A stretch of DNA of 64,000 bases from Xylophilus ampelinus (GTDB taxonomy: Bacteria > Pseudomonadota > Gammaproteobacteria > Burkholderiales > Burkholderiaceae_C): positions 21,716 to 85,715 of the forward strand of contig NZ_CABFMN010000078.1 in NCBI RefSeq assembly GCF_901875635.1, in the 5' to 3' direction. A program made the translations under genes and the position numbers. The notes under the pieces are model-generated. The model did not search any database. It was not told where the DNA came from and worked only from the letters and a program-made list of their open reading frames with translations. Positions 49,394-59,398 of the stretch are shown here, in pieces. How positions within the stretch are numbered: position 1 is the first letter of the stretch; each line of letters begins with the position of its first letter.

Positions 49394-49801
49394 GTGAAAT
49401 TCTTCCTCGACAACTGGCTCCTGATCCTCATCGCCCTGAGTTCCGGCGGCATGCTCGCCTGGCCGAAGCTGCGCGGTGCCGGCCAGGGTTCGCTCACGGT
49501 CCAGGGCGCGGTGCACATCATCAACCGCGAGCGAGGCGTGCTGGTCGACGTGCGCGAGCCCGAGGAGTTCGCCGCCGGCCATCCGGTGGGGGCGCGCAAC
49601 GTGCCGCTGGACCAGCTGGAGGCCAAGCTGCCCGGTGCCGTCAAGAACAAGACCGTGCCGCTGCTGCTGATCTGCGCCAGCGGCAGCCGCGCCCAGCGCG
49701 CCGTGGCCACGGCCAAAAAGCTCGGCTATGAGCAGGCCCAAGCGGTGGGTGGCGGGCTGAAAGCCTGGAAAGAAGCTAACCTGCCCGTCGAGAAGGCCTG
49801 A
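49394..49801 (+). CDS. membrane-anchored rhodanese-like protein
   Basis: A 135-residue protein. One N-terminal transmembrane segment (NWLLILIALSSGGMLAWP) precedes a rhodanese domain with the early motif LVDVREPEEFAAGHPVGARN and the active cysteine in LLICASGSRAQRA. It probably transfers sulfane sulfur at the membrane. It is in tandem with grxC (33 bases) and near secB and gpsA, an order I associate with this order of bacteria. Confidence 0.92.
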   Translation: MKFFLDNWLLILIALSSGGMLAWPKLRGAGQGSLTVQGAVHIINRERGVLVDVREPEEFAAGHPVGARNVPLDQLEAKLPGAVKNKTVPLLLICASGSRAQRAVATAKKLGYEQAQAVGGGLKAWKEANLPVEKA

Positions 49802-49834
49802 CGCGCCCCGGCGTCGCAGCCTGCAAGGAGCCCC

Positions 49835-50095
49835 ATGCAACCCGTCAAGATGTACACCACCGCGGTCTGCCCCTACTGCATCCGCGCCAAGCAGATCCTC
49901 AAGGCCAAGGGCGTCGAGCAGATCGAGGAGATCCGCATCGACACCAATCCCGAGGAACGCGCCCGCATGATGGAGATCACCCAGCGCCGCACCGTGCCGC
50001 AGATCTTCGTGGGCGACACCCACGTCGGCGGCTGCGACGACCTGATGGCGCTCGACAGCCGCGGCGGCCTGGTGCCGCTGCTGCGGGGCGCCTGA
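49835..50095 (+). CDS. grxC: glutaredoxin 3
   Basis: An 86-residue dithiol glutaredoxin with redox motif CPYC (residues 12-15). The glutathione-site segments RRTVPQIFVGDTHVGGCDDL and a full-length thioredoxin fold are present. Located between the rhodanese and secB genes. Confidence 0.96.
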   Translation: MQPVKMYTTAVCPYCIRAKQILKAKGVEQIEEIRIDTNPEERARMMEITQRRTVPQIFVGDTHVGGCDDLMALDSRGGLVPLLRGA

Positions 50096-50165
50096 ATCCG
50101 CACCGCCTTGCCCTGCCGGCGCCCGGACCGGCACGGCGGGGAGGCGATAATCCCCGACCTCTCGC

Positions 50166-50204
50166 ACGCCCGCCGTGGGAATCCTCCCTCGCGGGCGTTG
50201 TTTT
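50166..50204 (+). other. leader hairpin upstream of secB
   Basis: ACGCCCGC (50166-50173) pairs perfectly with GCGGGCGT (50191-50198), followed by TGTTTT, only 18 bases before the secB ATG. A GATAAT sequence at 50144-50149 could be a -10 box upstream of it. The hairpin could be the grxC terminator or a structured secB leader. Confidence 0.5.
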
Positions 50205-50221
50205 GACCTGAAAGCAAAGCC

Positions 50222-50686
50222 ATGGCCGACCAACAAGCCGCAGAACCCGTCTTCCAGATCCAGCGCGTCTACCTCAAGGACCTGTCGCTGGAGCAGCCCA
50301 ACTCGCCGGCCATCCTGCTCGAGCAGCAGCAGCCCACGGTGGACATCCAGCTCGGCGTCGAAGCGCAGAACGTGACCGAAGGCATCTTCGAGATCACCGT
50401 GTCGGCCACCGTGCAGACCAAGATCGATGACCGCACCGTCTTTCTGGTCGAGGCCAAGCAGGCGGGCATCTTCGAGATCCGCAACCTGCCCGAAGACCAG
50501 ATGGGCCCGATCCTGGGCATCGCCTGCCCGCAGATCGTGTACCCCTACCTGCGCGGCAACGTCGCCGACGTGATCCAGCGCGGCGGCTTCCCGCCCGTGC
50601 ACCTGGCCGAGATCAATTTCCAGGCCATGTACGAGCAGCAGCAGGCCCAGGCCGCCGGCGAAGGCGTGCCGGCCAACGCCCAGTAA
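50222..50686 (+). CDS. secB: protein-export chaperone SecB
   Basis: A 154-residue cytoplasmic chaperone that keeps Sec substrates unfolded and delivers them to SecA. It has [20 protein letters not shown], the beta-sheet core [18 protein letters not shown], and [20 protein letters not shown]. The C-terminal Ala/Gln-rich tail is typical. It is followed by gpsA after 17 bases. Confidence 0.97.
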   Translation: MADQQAAEPVFQIQRVYLKDLSLEQPNSPAILLEQQQPTVDIQLGVEAQNVTEGIFEITVSATVQTKIDDRTVFLVEAKQAGIFEIRNLPEDQMGPILGIACPQIVYPYLRGNVADVIQRGGFPPVHLAEINFQAMYEQQQAQAAGEGVPANAQ

Positions 50687-50703
50687 TCCGCGGCGCCTCG
50701 CCG

Positions 50704-51711
50704 ATGCGCATCTGCGTGCTCGGCGCCGGGGCCTGGGGCACGGCCCTGGCCATCAGCGCCGCCGGCCACGCCGCGGGCGGGCGCAGCGTCACGCTGTGGG
50801 CGCGCGATCCGGCGCAGGCGGCCTCGATGGCGCAGGCACGCAGCAACGCGCGCTACCTGCCCGGCATTCCCTTCCCGTCGGCGCTCGCGGTCCAGGGTGG
50901 CGACCCGCGCGATGTCTGCGCTGGCGCCGACCTCGTCATCGTCGCGACGCCCATGGCGGCGCTGCGCGAACAGCTCGCCCTGCTGCAATCCGCGCAGGCG
51001 CCGGTCGCCTGGCTGTGCAAGGGCGTCGAGACTTCCGCCGGCGACGGCCCGGGCCTGCTGGCCCATGAAATCCAGATGCAGGTCGCGCCGCACCTGCATG
51101 CGGGCGTCCTGAGCGGTCCCAGCTTCGCCCAGGAGGTGGCACGCGGCCAGCCGACGGCGCTGGTCGCGGCCAGCACGCACGCCGGCGTGCGCGACACGTT
51201 GGTTGCGGCCTTCCACGGGCCCACGCTGCGCGTCTACGCCAACGACGACCTGGTGGGCGTCGAAGTCGGTGGGGCGGTGAAGAACGTGCTGGCCATCGCC
51301 ACCGGCCTGGCCGACGGTCTGGCGCTCGGCCTGAACGCCCGTGCGGCGCTCATCACGCGCGGCCTGGCGGAGATGACGCGCTTCGGCGTCGCGCTCGGCG
51401 CGCGGCCCGAAACCTTCATGGGCCTGTCCGGCCTGGGCGACCTGGTGCTCACCGCCACCGGCGACCTGTCGCGCAACCGGCGCGTGGGCCTGCTGCTGGC
51501 CGAAGGCCGCACGCTCGCGCAGGCGGTCGACTCGCTGGGCCACGTGGCCGAAGGCGTGTACTGCGCCCGCACCGTGGTGCAGCGCGCGCGGCGCCTGGGC
51601 ATCGACATGCCGATCGCCGAGGGCGTGGTGGCGCTGCTCGACGGCCGTCTGGCGCCAGCCGACGCGGTGCGTGCGCTCATGGAGCGCGAGCCGGGCGCCG
51701 AGCACGCCTGA
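50704..51711 (+). CDS. gpsA: glycerol-3-phosphate dehydrogenase [NAD(P)+]
   Basis: A 335-residue enzyme making sn-glycerol 3-phosphate for phospholipids. The dinucleotide loop is [20 protein letters not shown]. The substrate segment is [18 protein letters not shown] and the catalytic lysine lies in [18 protein letters not shown]-terminal features ([26 protein letters not shown]) are conserved. Downstream of secB in the same direction. Confidence 0.97.
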   Translation: MRICVLGAGAWGTALAISAAGHAAGGRSVTLWARDPAQAASMAQARSNARYLPGIPFPSALAVQGGDPRDVCAGADLVIVATPMAALREQLALLQSAQAPVAWLCKGVETSAGDGPGLLAHEIQMQVAPHLHAGVLSGPSFAQEVARGQPTALVAASTHAGVRDTLVAAFHGPTLRVYANDDLVGVEVGGAVKNVLAIATGLADGLALGLNARAALITRGLAEMTRFGVALGARPETFMGLSGLGDLVLTATGDLSRNRRVGLLLAEGRTLAQAVDSLGHVAEGVYCARTVVQRARRLGIDMPIAEGVVALLDGRLAPADAVRALMEREPGAEHA

Positions 51712-51800
51712 GCACTGCGACGCCTGCGGGTTGCCGCTGATTCCGGATGTGCATGGCAGGCGTAGCCTCGCCGGCTCCAATCACTGCATCAGGAGTCGCC

Positions 51801-52487
51801 ATGCCCCGTCCCTTCGTTCTGCCGCTGGGCGCCGCCGTGGCGGCGATCGCCCTCGTCGCCGGCTGCGGCGCCATGCGATCGTCCAGCCCAGGGGGCAACC
51901 CGATGGGTTTCTTCATCACCAGCACGAACCCCGGCAGGGGCGGCGACCTCGGCGGCCTCGCCGGCGCCGACCGCTTCTGCCAGTCGCTGGCGGCCAGCGC
52001 CGGTGCGGGCAGCAAAACCTGGCGGGCCTACCTGAGCACCGCGGCGATGAACGGCCAGCCGGCCGTCAACGCGCGCGACCGCATCGGCAGCGGCCCGTGG
52101 GCCAATGCGAAGGGTGTGGTCGTCGCCACCAGCGTCGCCGACCTGCACAGCGCCAACGCCAAGGTCGGCAAGGAGACCTCACTGACCGAGAAGGGCGAGG
52201 TCGTGTCGGGCTTCGGCGACCCGGTCAACCGCCATGACATCCTCACCGGCTCGCGCCCTGACGGCACCGTGGCCGTGCCAGAGCCCGGCAAGGACACGAC
52301 CTGCGGCAACTGGACCCGCAGCGACGGCGGCTCGGCCATCGTCGGCCACCACGACCACAAGGGCACGAACCCAGACCCGGTCGCCAATGCGTCGTGGAAC
52401 TCCGCGCACGGCACCCGCGGCTGCAGCCTCGACCAGTTGAAGATGAGCGGCAGCGCGGGCCTGCTCTACTGCTTCGCCACGAACTGA
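51801..52487 (+). CDS. predicted secreted lipoprotein, lectin/endostatin-like (DUF1554-type pattern)
   Basis: A 228-residue protein. AGGAG precedes the chosen ATG (MPRPFVLPLG). The lipobox LVAGC puts the lipidated cysteine near residue 25. The mature part shows GGDLGGLAGADRFCQSLAAS, KTWRAYLSTAAMNG, DILTGSRPDG, CGNWTRSDGGSAIVGHHD and a terminal LLYCFATN with paired cysteines. This pattern recalls DUF1554/endostatin-like C-type lectin folds. I assign it by eye only; ligand unknown. Confidence 0.7.
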   Translation: MPRPFVLPLGAAVAAIALVAGCGAMRSSSPGGNPMGFFITSTNPGRGGDLGGLAGADRFCQSLAASAGAGSKTWRAYLSTAAMNGQPAVNARDRIGSGPWANAKGVVVATSVADLHSANAKVGKETSLTEKGEVVSGFGDPVNRHDILTGSRPDGTVAVPEPGKDTTCGNWTRSDGGSAIVGHHDHKGTNPDPVANASWNSAHGTRGCSLDQLKMSGSAGLLYCFATN

Positions 52488-52684
52488 GGCCTCCCGGCTT
52501 TGCACTTCGCTTCGCTGCGTGTCATTCGTCACCTCCCGAGGAGGGGACCCCCCGCCCGCGGCCCGGCAAAGCCGGTTCCGCGTGAGCTTAGGCCTCCCGG
52601 CTTTGCACTTCGCTGCGCTGCGTGTCATTCGCCCACCTCCCGAGGAGGGGACCCCGCCTGCGGCCCGGCTAAGCCGGTTCCGCG
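52488..52684. repeat. tandem duplication of a 95-base intergenic element
   Basis: Copy 1 (52488-52582) and copy 2 (52591-52684) both run GGCCTCCCGGCTTTGCACTT ... CCTCCCGAGGAGGGGACC ... AAGCCGGTTCCGCG with only a few differences and an 8-base spacer. Copy 1 begins at the base after the lipoprotein stop codon. The first and last parts of each copy (CCGGCTTTGC, GCAAAGCCGG) are complementary, so each unit can fold. The remaining bases to scpA hold nothing recognised. Confidence 0.9.
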
Positions 52685-52711
52685 GCGGGTTGCTGAAGCT
52701 CCAGTGGCGGA

Positions 52712-53575
52712 CTACGCGGCCGTGTAGGCCAGGCGCACGTAGATGGGCGCGAAGGCTTCGGCCTGGGTGATCTCGACGAGGGTTTCCTTGGCGAGTTCGA
52801 GCATGGCGATGAAGGTGACCACCATGACCGGCACGCCGCGCGAGGCGTCGAACAGCTCCTCGAACTCCACGAAGCGCCGGCCCTGGAGCGTGCGCAGCAC
52901 GATGCTCATGTGCTCGCGCACCGACAGCTCCTCGCGCGAGATCTTGTGGTGCTGCACGAGCTTGGCCCGCTTGAGGATGTCGGCCCAGGCCTCGCGCAGA
53001 TCGACCACAGTGACCTCGGGAAAGCGCGGCTTGAGCGACTGCTCGATGTAGACCTGTGCCCTCCAGAAGTCGCGGCCGTAAGTGGGCATGGCCGCGAGCG
53101 CGGCGGCCTGCATCTTGGCCTGCTCGTACTCCAGCAGGCGGCGCACCAGCTCGGCCCGAGGGTCTTCCGCCTCTTCGCCCTCGGCCGTCTTCTTGGGCGG
53201 CAGCAGCATGCGCGACTTGATCTCGATGAGCATCGCCGCCATCAGCAGATATTCGGCCGCCAGCTCGAGGTTGCGCGTGCGGATCTCCTCGACGTAGGCC
53301 AGGTACTGGCGCGTCAGCCCGGCCATGGGGATGTCGAGGATGTTGAAGTTCTGCTTGCGGATCAGGTAGAGCAGCAGGTCCAGCGGCCCCTCGAAGGCCT
53401 CGAGGAAGACCTCCAGCGCATCGGGCGGGATGTAGAGGTCGTTCGGCAGCGAGAACAGCGGCTCGCCGTACAGCCGGGCCAGCGCCACCTGGTCGACGAC
53501 CTCGGGCATCGGCGTCACCACGGTGGCGCCGTCCTCGTCATCGTCGTGCGCAGGATGCGCCTCGGGGCCGTTCAT
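52712..53575 (-). CDS. scpA: segregation and condensation protein A
   Basis: A 287-residue kleisin subunit of the SMC-ScpAB condensin. The N-terminal SMC-binding region contains FEGPLDLLLYLIRKQNFNIL, then AAEYLLMAAMLIEIKSRMLL and the C-terminal winged helix (VVTFIAMLELAKETLVEITQ). ATG at 53575 is chosen; a TTG two codons upstream is an alternative. scpB is not in the window. Confidence 0.94.
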   Translation of the reverse strand: MNGPEAHPAHDDDEDGATVVTPMPEVVDQVALARLYGEPLFSLPNDLYIPPDALEVFLEAFEGPLDLLLYLIRKQNFNILDIPMAGLTRQYLAYVEEIRTRNLELAAEYLLMAAMLIEIKSRMLLPPKKTAEGEEAEDPRAELVRRLLEYEQAKMQAAALAAMPTYGRDFWRAQVYIEQSLKPRFPEVTVVDLREAWADILKRAKLVQHHKISREELSVREHMSIVLRTLQGRRFVEFEELFDASRGVPVMVVTFIAMLELAKETLVEITQAEAFAPIYVRLAYTAA

Positions 53576-53585
53576 GGGCAATGAA

Positions 53586-53649
53586 TGCTATGAAAAAAAT
53601 AGCGCCCCGCGCAGGCGGGGCGGGCGTTCCAGGCCGATTTGGCTTGAAA
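53586..53649 (+). repeat. Comamonadaceae-type intergenic repeat, copy 6 of 7
   Basis: TGCTATGAAAAAAATAGCGC, then a CCGCGCAGGCGGGGCGGGCG block and GCCGATTTGGCTTGAAA. It fills the gap between the DUF3460 gene and scpA. Confidence 0.88.
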
Positions 53650-53658
53650 AGGCTGCCT

Positions 53659-53862
53659 TCAGCCCTTGGTCTGGTAGACGTAGGGCTGCTGCGACACCGT
53701 GCCGGCGTCGATCTCGGCCTGCGCGTCGCGGTCGATCGCCTTGTCCCACAGCAGGGCGCGGCCGGCACGCTGCTCGGCTTCCAGGTCGGGCTTCTGGCGG
53801 CGCATCTGCTCGATGAACTGGGTGGCGTCGGAGGTGTAGTGGGGGCGGGCGAAGATCGACAT
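53659..53862 (-). CDS. DUF3460 family protein
   Basis: A 67-residue soluble protein starting MSIFARPHYTSDATQFIEQM, then RRQKPDLEAEQRAGRALLWD and a C-terminal VSQQPYVYQTKG. The sequence matches the small DUF3460 family of betaproteobacteria, often next to scpA/panC genes. Function unknown. Confidence 0.9.
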   Translation of the reverse strand: MSIFARPHYTSDATQFIEQMRRQKPDLEAEQRAGRALLWDKAIDRDAQAEIDAGTVSQQPYVYQTKG

Positions 53863-53913
53863 AGACTGGAACCTGAAGTGGCGCGGATTTTAACGACCGG
53901 GGAGTGATTGGAA

Positions 53914-54420
53914 ATGAGGGCACGACGCAGCATGAGGCGCCCGCTGGGCCTGATGTCGGGTCTGGCGCTGGTCCTGGGACTCGCCGCCTGCGACCCGCAG
54001 CGCATCGACAAGCTGGAAGAGGGCGTCTCCACCGAGGCCGACGTGCGCGCCCAGTTCGGCGAACCCGAGAACATCTGGGACGCCCCCGGCGGCCGCGTGC
54101 TCGAGTACAACCGCCAGCCCCAGGGCCAGAAGAACTACATGATCACCATCGGCGCCGACGGCAGGATGAGCGCGCTGCGCCAGGTGCTCACGCCCGAGAA
54201 CTTCGCCAGGGTACGGCCCGGCATGCCGATGGAAGAGCTGCGCAAGCTGCTGGGCAAGCCGGCCAAGGTCACACCCTATGCCCTGAAGCGCGAGACCGAA
54301 TGGGAATGGCGCTGGGTCCAGCCGCCCAACTCGCCCATGGTCTTCACTGCGGTGCTCGACGACCACCAGTACGTCGTGCGCAGCGGATCCTCACCCGACC
54401 GCGGCACCGAAGCCAACTGA
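53914..54420 (+). CDS. outer-membrane lipoprotein with SmpA/OmlA (BamE-like) domain
   Basis: A 168-residue lipoprotein. The signal ends LGLAAC (cysteine near residue 28). Two short repeats of the SmpA/OmlA type follow: LEEGVSTEADVRAQFGEP and VRPGMPMEELRKLLGKPAKV, each preceding a beta strand. BamE itself is shorter, so this is a relative rather than BamE proper. ATG at 53914 is chosen; ATG at 53932 is also possible. It precedes the formate dehydrogenase operon but likely has its own transcript. Confidence 0.85.
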   Translation: MRARRSMRRPLGLMSGLALVLGLAACDPQRIDKLEEGVSTEADVRAQFGEPENIWDAPGGRVLEYNRQPQGQKNYMITIGADGRMSALRQVLTPENFARVRPGMPMEELRKLLGKPAKVTPYALKRETEWEWRWVQPPNSPMVFTAVLDDHQYVVRSGSSPDRGTEAN

Positions 54421-54517
54421 TTGCGAAGCGACCCCACACGGCTGCTCCATTTGCGCGGCGCGCGGCGCGCGCCGCGTCTCCACGAAAGCCCCACGCCCGC
54501 TCTCAGGCATAACCGCC

Positions 54518-54545
54518 TTGCGCTCGTGCGCTTGCTCCCTAGAAT
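54518..54545 (+). promoter_or_regulatory. candidate sigma-70 promoter of the formate dehydrogenase operon
   Basis: TTGCGC (54518-54523) and TAGAAT (54540-54545) are separated by 16 bases, about 40 bases before the fdh start. It is a plausible but imperfect match. Confidence 0.4.
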
Positions 54546-54586
54546 GGCTTTGCTTCAGGAACGAAACAAAGAGTAAGGGCACCACG

Positions 54587-57500
54587 ATGCAACTCTCCCG
54601 CCGCCAGTTCATGAAAGTGACTGGCTCCACCCTGGCGGGCTCGAGTCTGGCACTGATGGGCTTCTCGCCGGCGACTGCGCTGGCCGAGGTGCGTCAGTAC
54701 AAGCTCGCAGCCACCACCGTGACACGCCAGACCTGCACCTACTGTTCGGTGGGTTGCGGCATCCTCATGTACTCACTGGGCGACGGCGCGAAGAACGCCA
54801 AGGCCTCGGTGATCCACGTCGAGGGCGATCCCGACCACCCGGTCAATCGCGGCACGCTGTGTCCCAAGGGTGCGAGCCTGCTCGACATCATCAACAGCCC
54901 GAACCGTCTGCTGTACCCCGAGTACCGCGCGCCCGGTTCGAACGAGTGGAAGCGCATGTCCTGGGGCGATGCCCTGGACCGCATCGCCAAGCTGCTCAAG
55001 GCCGACCGCGACGCGAACTTCATCGAGACCACGGCCGACGGCAAGCGCGTCAACCGCTGGACGTCCACCGGCATGCTGGCCGCCTCGGCCTCCAGCAACG
55101 AAGCCGGCTACATCACCCACAAGGTCGCCCGCAGCTGGGGCCTTCTTCCTTTCGACAATCAAGCGCGTGTCTGACACGGCCCGACGGTGGCAGGTCTTGC
55201 CCCGACGTTTGGCCGTGGAGCGATGACGAACCATTGGGTCGACATCAAGAACGCGGATGTGATTCTGATCATGGGCGGCAATGCCGCCGAGGCACACCCC
55301 TGCGGATTCAAGTGGGTGACGGAGGCGAAGGCGCACAACAAGGCGCACTTCATGGTGGTCGACCCGCGCTTCAACCGCTCGGCGTCGGTGGCCGACTTCT
55401 ACGCGCCGATCCGTTCCGGGAGCGACATCGCCTTCCTGGGCGGGATGATCAATTACCTGATCACCAACGACAAGATCCATCACGAGTATGTGAAGGCGTA
55501 CACCGACTTCACCTTCCTCGTGCGTGAGGACTTCAACTTCGACGAGGGCTACTTCTCCGGCTACAGCGAGGAAAAGCGTCTCTACGACAAGACCAGCTGG
55601 GACTACCAGATCGGTGACGATGGCTTCGTCAAGACCGACCCCACCCTGCAGGACCCGCGCTGCGTCTTCCAGCTGCTCAAGAAGCACTACGCCATCTACA
55701 CGCCCGAGAAGGTCGAGAGCGTCTGCGGCACGCCCAAGGCCAAGTTCCTGCACGTGTGCGAGCAGTTCGCGTCCACGGCCGTCGCCGGCCGGGCCGCGAC
55801 CATCATGTACGCCCTGGGCTGGACGCAGCACTCGACCGGCGCGCAGACCCTGCGCTGCGCGGCGATGGTGCAGCTGCTGTGCGGCAACATCGGCGTGGCG
55901 GGCGGCGGCATGAACGCGCTGCGTGGCCACTCGAACATCCAGGGCCTGACCGACCTGGGCCTGCTGTCGGCCAGCCTGCCCGGCTACCTCACGCTGCCGC
56001 GCGAGGCCGAGCAGGACTACCAGTCCTACGTGGGCGCCCGCACGCAGAAGCCGCTGCGCAAGGGCCAGATGAGCTACTGGCAGAACTACCCCAAGTTCCA
56101 CGTCAGCCTCATGAAGGCCTGGTACGGCCCGGCCGCCACGGCCGAGAACAACTGGGCCTACGACTGGCTGCCCAAGCTCGACAAGGAGTACGACATGCTC
56201 CAGATCTTCGAGCTCATGCATGAAGGCAAGGTCAACGGCTACCTGGCCCAGGGCTTCAACCCGCTCGCATCGCTGTCGGACAAGAACCGCAACCGCGACG
56301 CGCTGGCCAAGCTCAAGTTCCTGGTCATCATGGACCCGCTGGCCACCGAGACCTCGGAGTTCTGGAAGAACCACGGCGAATACAACGACGTGGACGCTTC
56401 CAAGATCCAGACCGAGGTGTTCCGCCTGCCGACCACGTGCTTCGCCGAGGAGGAGGGTTCCATCGTCAGTTCCTCGCGCGTGCTGCAGTGGCACTGGAAG
56501 GCGGCCGAGCCGCCGGGCGAGGCGCGCACCGACATCGCGATCATGTCGGGCCTGCACCTGCGCCTGAAGGAGCTGTACGCCAAGCAGGGCGGCAAGTTCG
56601 GCGATCCCATCGTCAACCTCTGGTGGCCCTACAACCATGCCGCCGAGCCGAGCCCGGCCGAAGTCGCGAAGGAGTACAACGGCCGCGCGCTGGTCGACCT
56701 GAAGGACCCGGCCGACCCGACCAAGGTCACACGCAAGGCGGGCGAACAGCTCGCCGGTTTCGCCGAGTTGAAGGACGACGGCAGCACCGTCGGCGGCTGC
56801 TGGATCTTCTCGGGCTGCTGGACGCAGGCGGGCAACCAGATGGCGCGGCGCGACAACGCCGACCCCACCGGCATCGGCAACACGCTGGGCTGGGCCTGGG
56901 CCTGGCCGGCGAACCGCCGCGTGCTCTACAACCGCGCCTCGTGCGACGAGAGCGGCAAGCCCTTCAACCCGCGCCGCAAGCTGGTGAACTGGAACGGCAG
57001 TGCCTGGGTAGGGGCCGACGTGCCCGACTACGGCGCAACCCTGGCGCCCGACGTCGGCGCCGGCCCGTTCATCATGAACCCCGAGGGCGTTGCGCGCTTC
57101 TTCTCCCGCAAGGGGCTCAACGAAGGGCCGTTCCCGACGCACTACGAGCCCTTCGACACGCCCGTGGGCTACAACCCCATGTACCCCAAGAACGCCAAGG
57201 CGACCAGTTCGCCCGCGGCGCGCGTGTTCAAGTCGGTGTGGGACACCTTCGGCAAGGCCGACGAGTTCCCGCACGTGGGCATCACCTACCGCCTGACGGA
57301 GCACTTCCACTACTGGACCAAGCACGCGCTGCTCAATGCGATCACGCAGCCCGAGCAGTTCGTGGAGATCGGCGAGGCGCTGGCGCAGAGCCTGGGCATC
57401 GCCAACGGCACCATGGTGAAGGTCAGCTCCAAGCGCGGCTACATCAAGGCGGTGGCCCTGGTCACCAAGCGGATCAAGCCGATGACCATCGAAGGCAAGA

Positions 57501-57652
57501 CGGTGCACCACGTGGGCATCCCCATCCACTGGGGCTTCAAGGGCCTGACCAAGCCGGGCTTCCTGGCCAACACGCTGACGCCTTTCGTGGGCGACGCCAA
57601 CACCAACACGCCCGAGTTCAAGACCTTCCTGGTGAAAGTGGAGAAGGTGTAG
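54587..57652 (+). CDS. fdnG: formate dehydrogenase, selenocysteine-containing catalytic subunit (FDH-N/O type)
   Basis: A 1021-residue molybdenum/tungsten bis-MGD enzyme oxidising formate in the periplasm. Twin-arginine signal ([11 protein letters not shown]), then a 4Fe-4S motif CTYCSVGCG...CPKGA. Codon 196 is TGA (55172-55174) in the context [18 protein letters not shown], exactly the position of Sec196 in E. coli FdnG/FdoG, so it is read as selenocysteine and not as a stop. Reading continues in frame ([30 protein letters not shown]) to 57652. SelA and SelB are encoded downstream. First gene of fdhABC-type operon. Confidence 0.96.
55172..55215 (+). promoter_or_regulatory. bacterial SECIS element directing UGA readthrough
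   Basis: It starts at the Sec codon. The apical hairpin GGCA-GGTCT-TGCC (55189-55201) sits 15 bases after the TGA, with a lower stem CGGCC (55177-55181)/GGCCG (55211-55215). The loop with G and U residues (GGUCU) is the SelB-binding feature known from E. coli fdhF and fdnG. Confidence 0.85.
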
Positions 57653-57656
57653 CGCC

Positions 57657-58622
57657 ATGTCCATGCAATCCCTCGACATCAAGCGCCGCTCCGCCACCAC
57701 CACGCCCGCGCCCAGCCAGCGCGAGGCCTACGCGGGCGAGGTCGCCAAGCTCATCGACGTCTCCAAGTGCATCGGCTGCAAGGCCTGCCAGACGGCGTGC
57801 ATGGAATGGAACGACCTGCGCGACGACGTGGGCGTCACCACCGGCGTCTACGACAACCCGATGGACCTCACCGAGAACTCCTGGACCGTCATGCGGTTCA
57901 CCGAGTACGAGAACGACGAGTCGGGCAACCTCGAGTGGCTGATCCGCAAGGACGGCTGCATGCACTGCGAGGACCCGGGCTGCCTCAAGGCCTGCCCGTC
58001 GCCGGGCGCCATCGTCCAGTACGCCAACGGCATCGTCGACTTCCATGAAGAGGCGTGCATCGGCTGCGGCTACTGCGTCACCGGCTGCCCGTTCAACGTG
58101 CCGCGCATCTCCAAGAAGGACAAGAAGGCCTACAAGTGCACGCTGTGCTCCGACCGCGTCGCGGTCGGCCAGGAGCCGGCGTGCGTCAAGACCTGTCCCA
58201 CCGGGGCCATCGTCTTCGGCACCAAGAAGGCGATGAAGGACCACGCCGACGAGCGCATCGAAGACCTGAAGGAGCGCGGCTACAAGAACGCCGGCCTGTA
58301 CGACCCGGCCGGCGTGGGCGGCACGCACGTCATGTACGTGCTGCACCATGCCGACAAGCCGGGTCTGTACCACGGCCTGCCCGCCGAGCCGACCATCAGC
58401 CCGATGGTCAGCCTCTGGAAGGGCGTCACCAAGCCGCTGGCGCTGGCGGGCATCGCGCTCACGGCGCTGGCCGGCTTCTTCCACTACACGCGCACCGGCC
58501 CCAACGAGGTGACGGACGAGGAAGACATCGACGCCGAGGCCCATGCGCTCGCGCGGCGCGACGATGCCGGGGTGGACGCCACCGGCCATCAGAAGGAGGT
58601 GCGCCATGAGCAGCAAGGCTGA
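57657..58622 (+). CDS. fdxH: formate dehydrogenase iron-sulfur (beta) subunit
   Basis: A 321-residue electron-transfer subunit with four 4Fe-4S motifs: [40 protein letters not shown] and CTLCSDR...CVKTCP. A single C-terminal transmembrane helix ([18 protein letters not shown]) and a charged tail follow. It links the catalytic subunit to the cytochrome b subunit. It starts 4 bases after the alpha-subunit stop and its 3' end overlaps the gamma gene by 17 bases. Confidence 0.97.
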   Translation: MSMQSLDIKRRSATTTPAPSQREAYAGEVAKLIDVSKCIGCKACQTACMEWNDLRDDVGVTTGVYDNPMDLTENSWTVMRFTEYENDESGNLEWLIRKDGCMHCEDPGCLKACPSPGAIVQYANGIVDFHEEACIGCGYCVTGCPFNVPRISKKDKKAYKCTLCSDRVAVGQEPACVKTCPTGAIVFGTKKAMKDHADERIEDLKERGYKNAGLYDPAGVGGTHVMYVLHHADKPGLYHGLPAEPTISPMVSLWKGVTKPLALAGIALTALAGFFHYTRTGPNEVTDEEDIDAEAHALARRDDAGVDATGHQKEVRHEQQG

Positions 58623-59334
58623 CCGCCCCGTGCGGGACGACTTCGTCGTCGACAACCAGGGCCGCCCGGCCATCGAGCGCTACACGCCCAACGACCGCAG
58701 CAACCACTGGCTCACCGCGATCTGCTTCGTGCTGCTGGCGCTGTCGGGCCTGGCGCTGTTCCACCCCGCCATGTTCTGGCTCACGGCGCTGTTCGGCGGC
58801 GGGCCGTGGACGCGCATCCTCCACCCCTTCATCGGGGTGGTGATGTTCGTGTCCTTCATGGTCCTGGTGATCCGCTTCTGGCACCACAACTTCCTCCATG
58901 CCAACGACCGGCAGTGGATGAAGCAGATGGGCGACGTGCTCAACAACCGCGAGGAGCGGCTGCCCAAGGTGGGCCGCTACAACGCGGGCCAGAAGGTGCT
59001 GTTCTGGGTGCTGCTGGTCAGCATGGTGTGCCTGCTGCTCACCGGGCTGGTGATGTGGCGCGCGTACTTCAGCCACCTGTTCCCCATCGGTATCATCCGG
59101 CTGGCCTCGCTGCTGCACGCCTTCTTCGGCTTCGTGATCATCTGTTCGATCATCGTCCACATCTACGCGGCGATCTGGGTCAAGGGCTCCATCAAGGCCA
59201 TGACGCAGGGCACCGTGAGCTACGCCTGGGCGCGCAAGCACCACACGGCGTGGTACGAGGAAGTGGTCGACCGCGAACAGGGCCTGGCGCGCCGCGCCGG
59301 CGAACGGCGAGACCCCAACGCGCCGGTGGCTTGA
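58606..59334 (+). CDS. fdoI: formate dehydrogenase cytochrome b556 (gamma) subunit
   Basis: A 242-residue membrane anchor with four transmembrane helices and histidines for two hemes b ([60 protein letters not shown]). It passes electrons to quinone. AAGGAGG precedes the ATG. A strong terminator follows. A longer upstream frame is rejected because it would extend deep into the beta subunit. Confidence 0.95.
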   Translation: MSSKADRPVRDDFVVDNQGRPAIERYTPNDRSNHWLTAICFVLLALSGLALFHPAMFWLTALFGGGPWTRILHPFIGVVMFVSFMVLVIRFWHHNFLHANDRQWMKQMGDVLNNREERLPKVGRYNAGQKVLFWVLLVSMVCLLLTGLVMWRAYFSHLFPIGIIRLASLLHAFFGFVIICSIIVHIYAAIWVKGSIKAMTQGTVSYAWARKHHTAWYEEVVDREQGLARRAGERRDPNAPVA

Positions 59335-59398
59335 CGGTCCCCCCGATGCGACGGGGCAGGGCGCTCGCATAGACTCGCCGCAGCCCCAAACGAAGCGC

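Noticed and set aside
54587..55174. Formate dehydrogenase gene broken by a stop codon (pseudogene or two genes)
   Set aside because: The stop is TGA at the exact Sec196 position, the frame continues without shift, and a SECIS-like hairpin plus selA/selB are present.
54773..57703. 976-codon open frame antisense to formate dehydrogenase
   Set aside because: Same GC-driven shadow effect; composition is unlike a protein and the sense gene is unambiguous.
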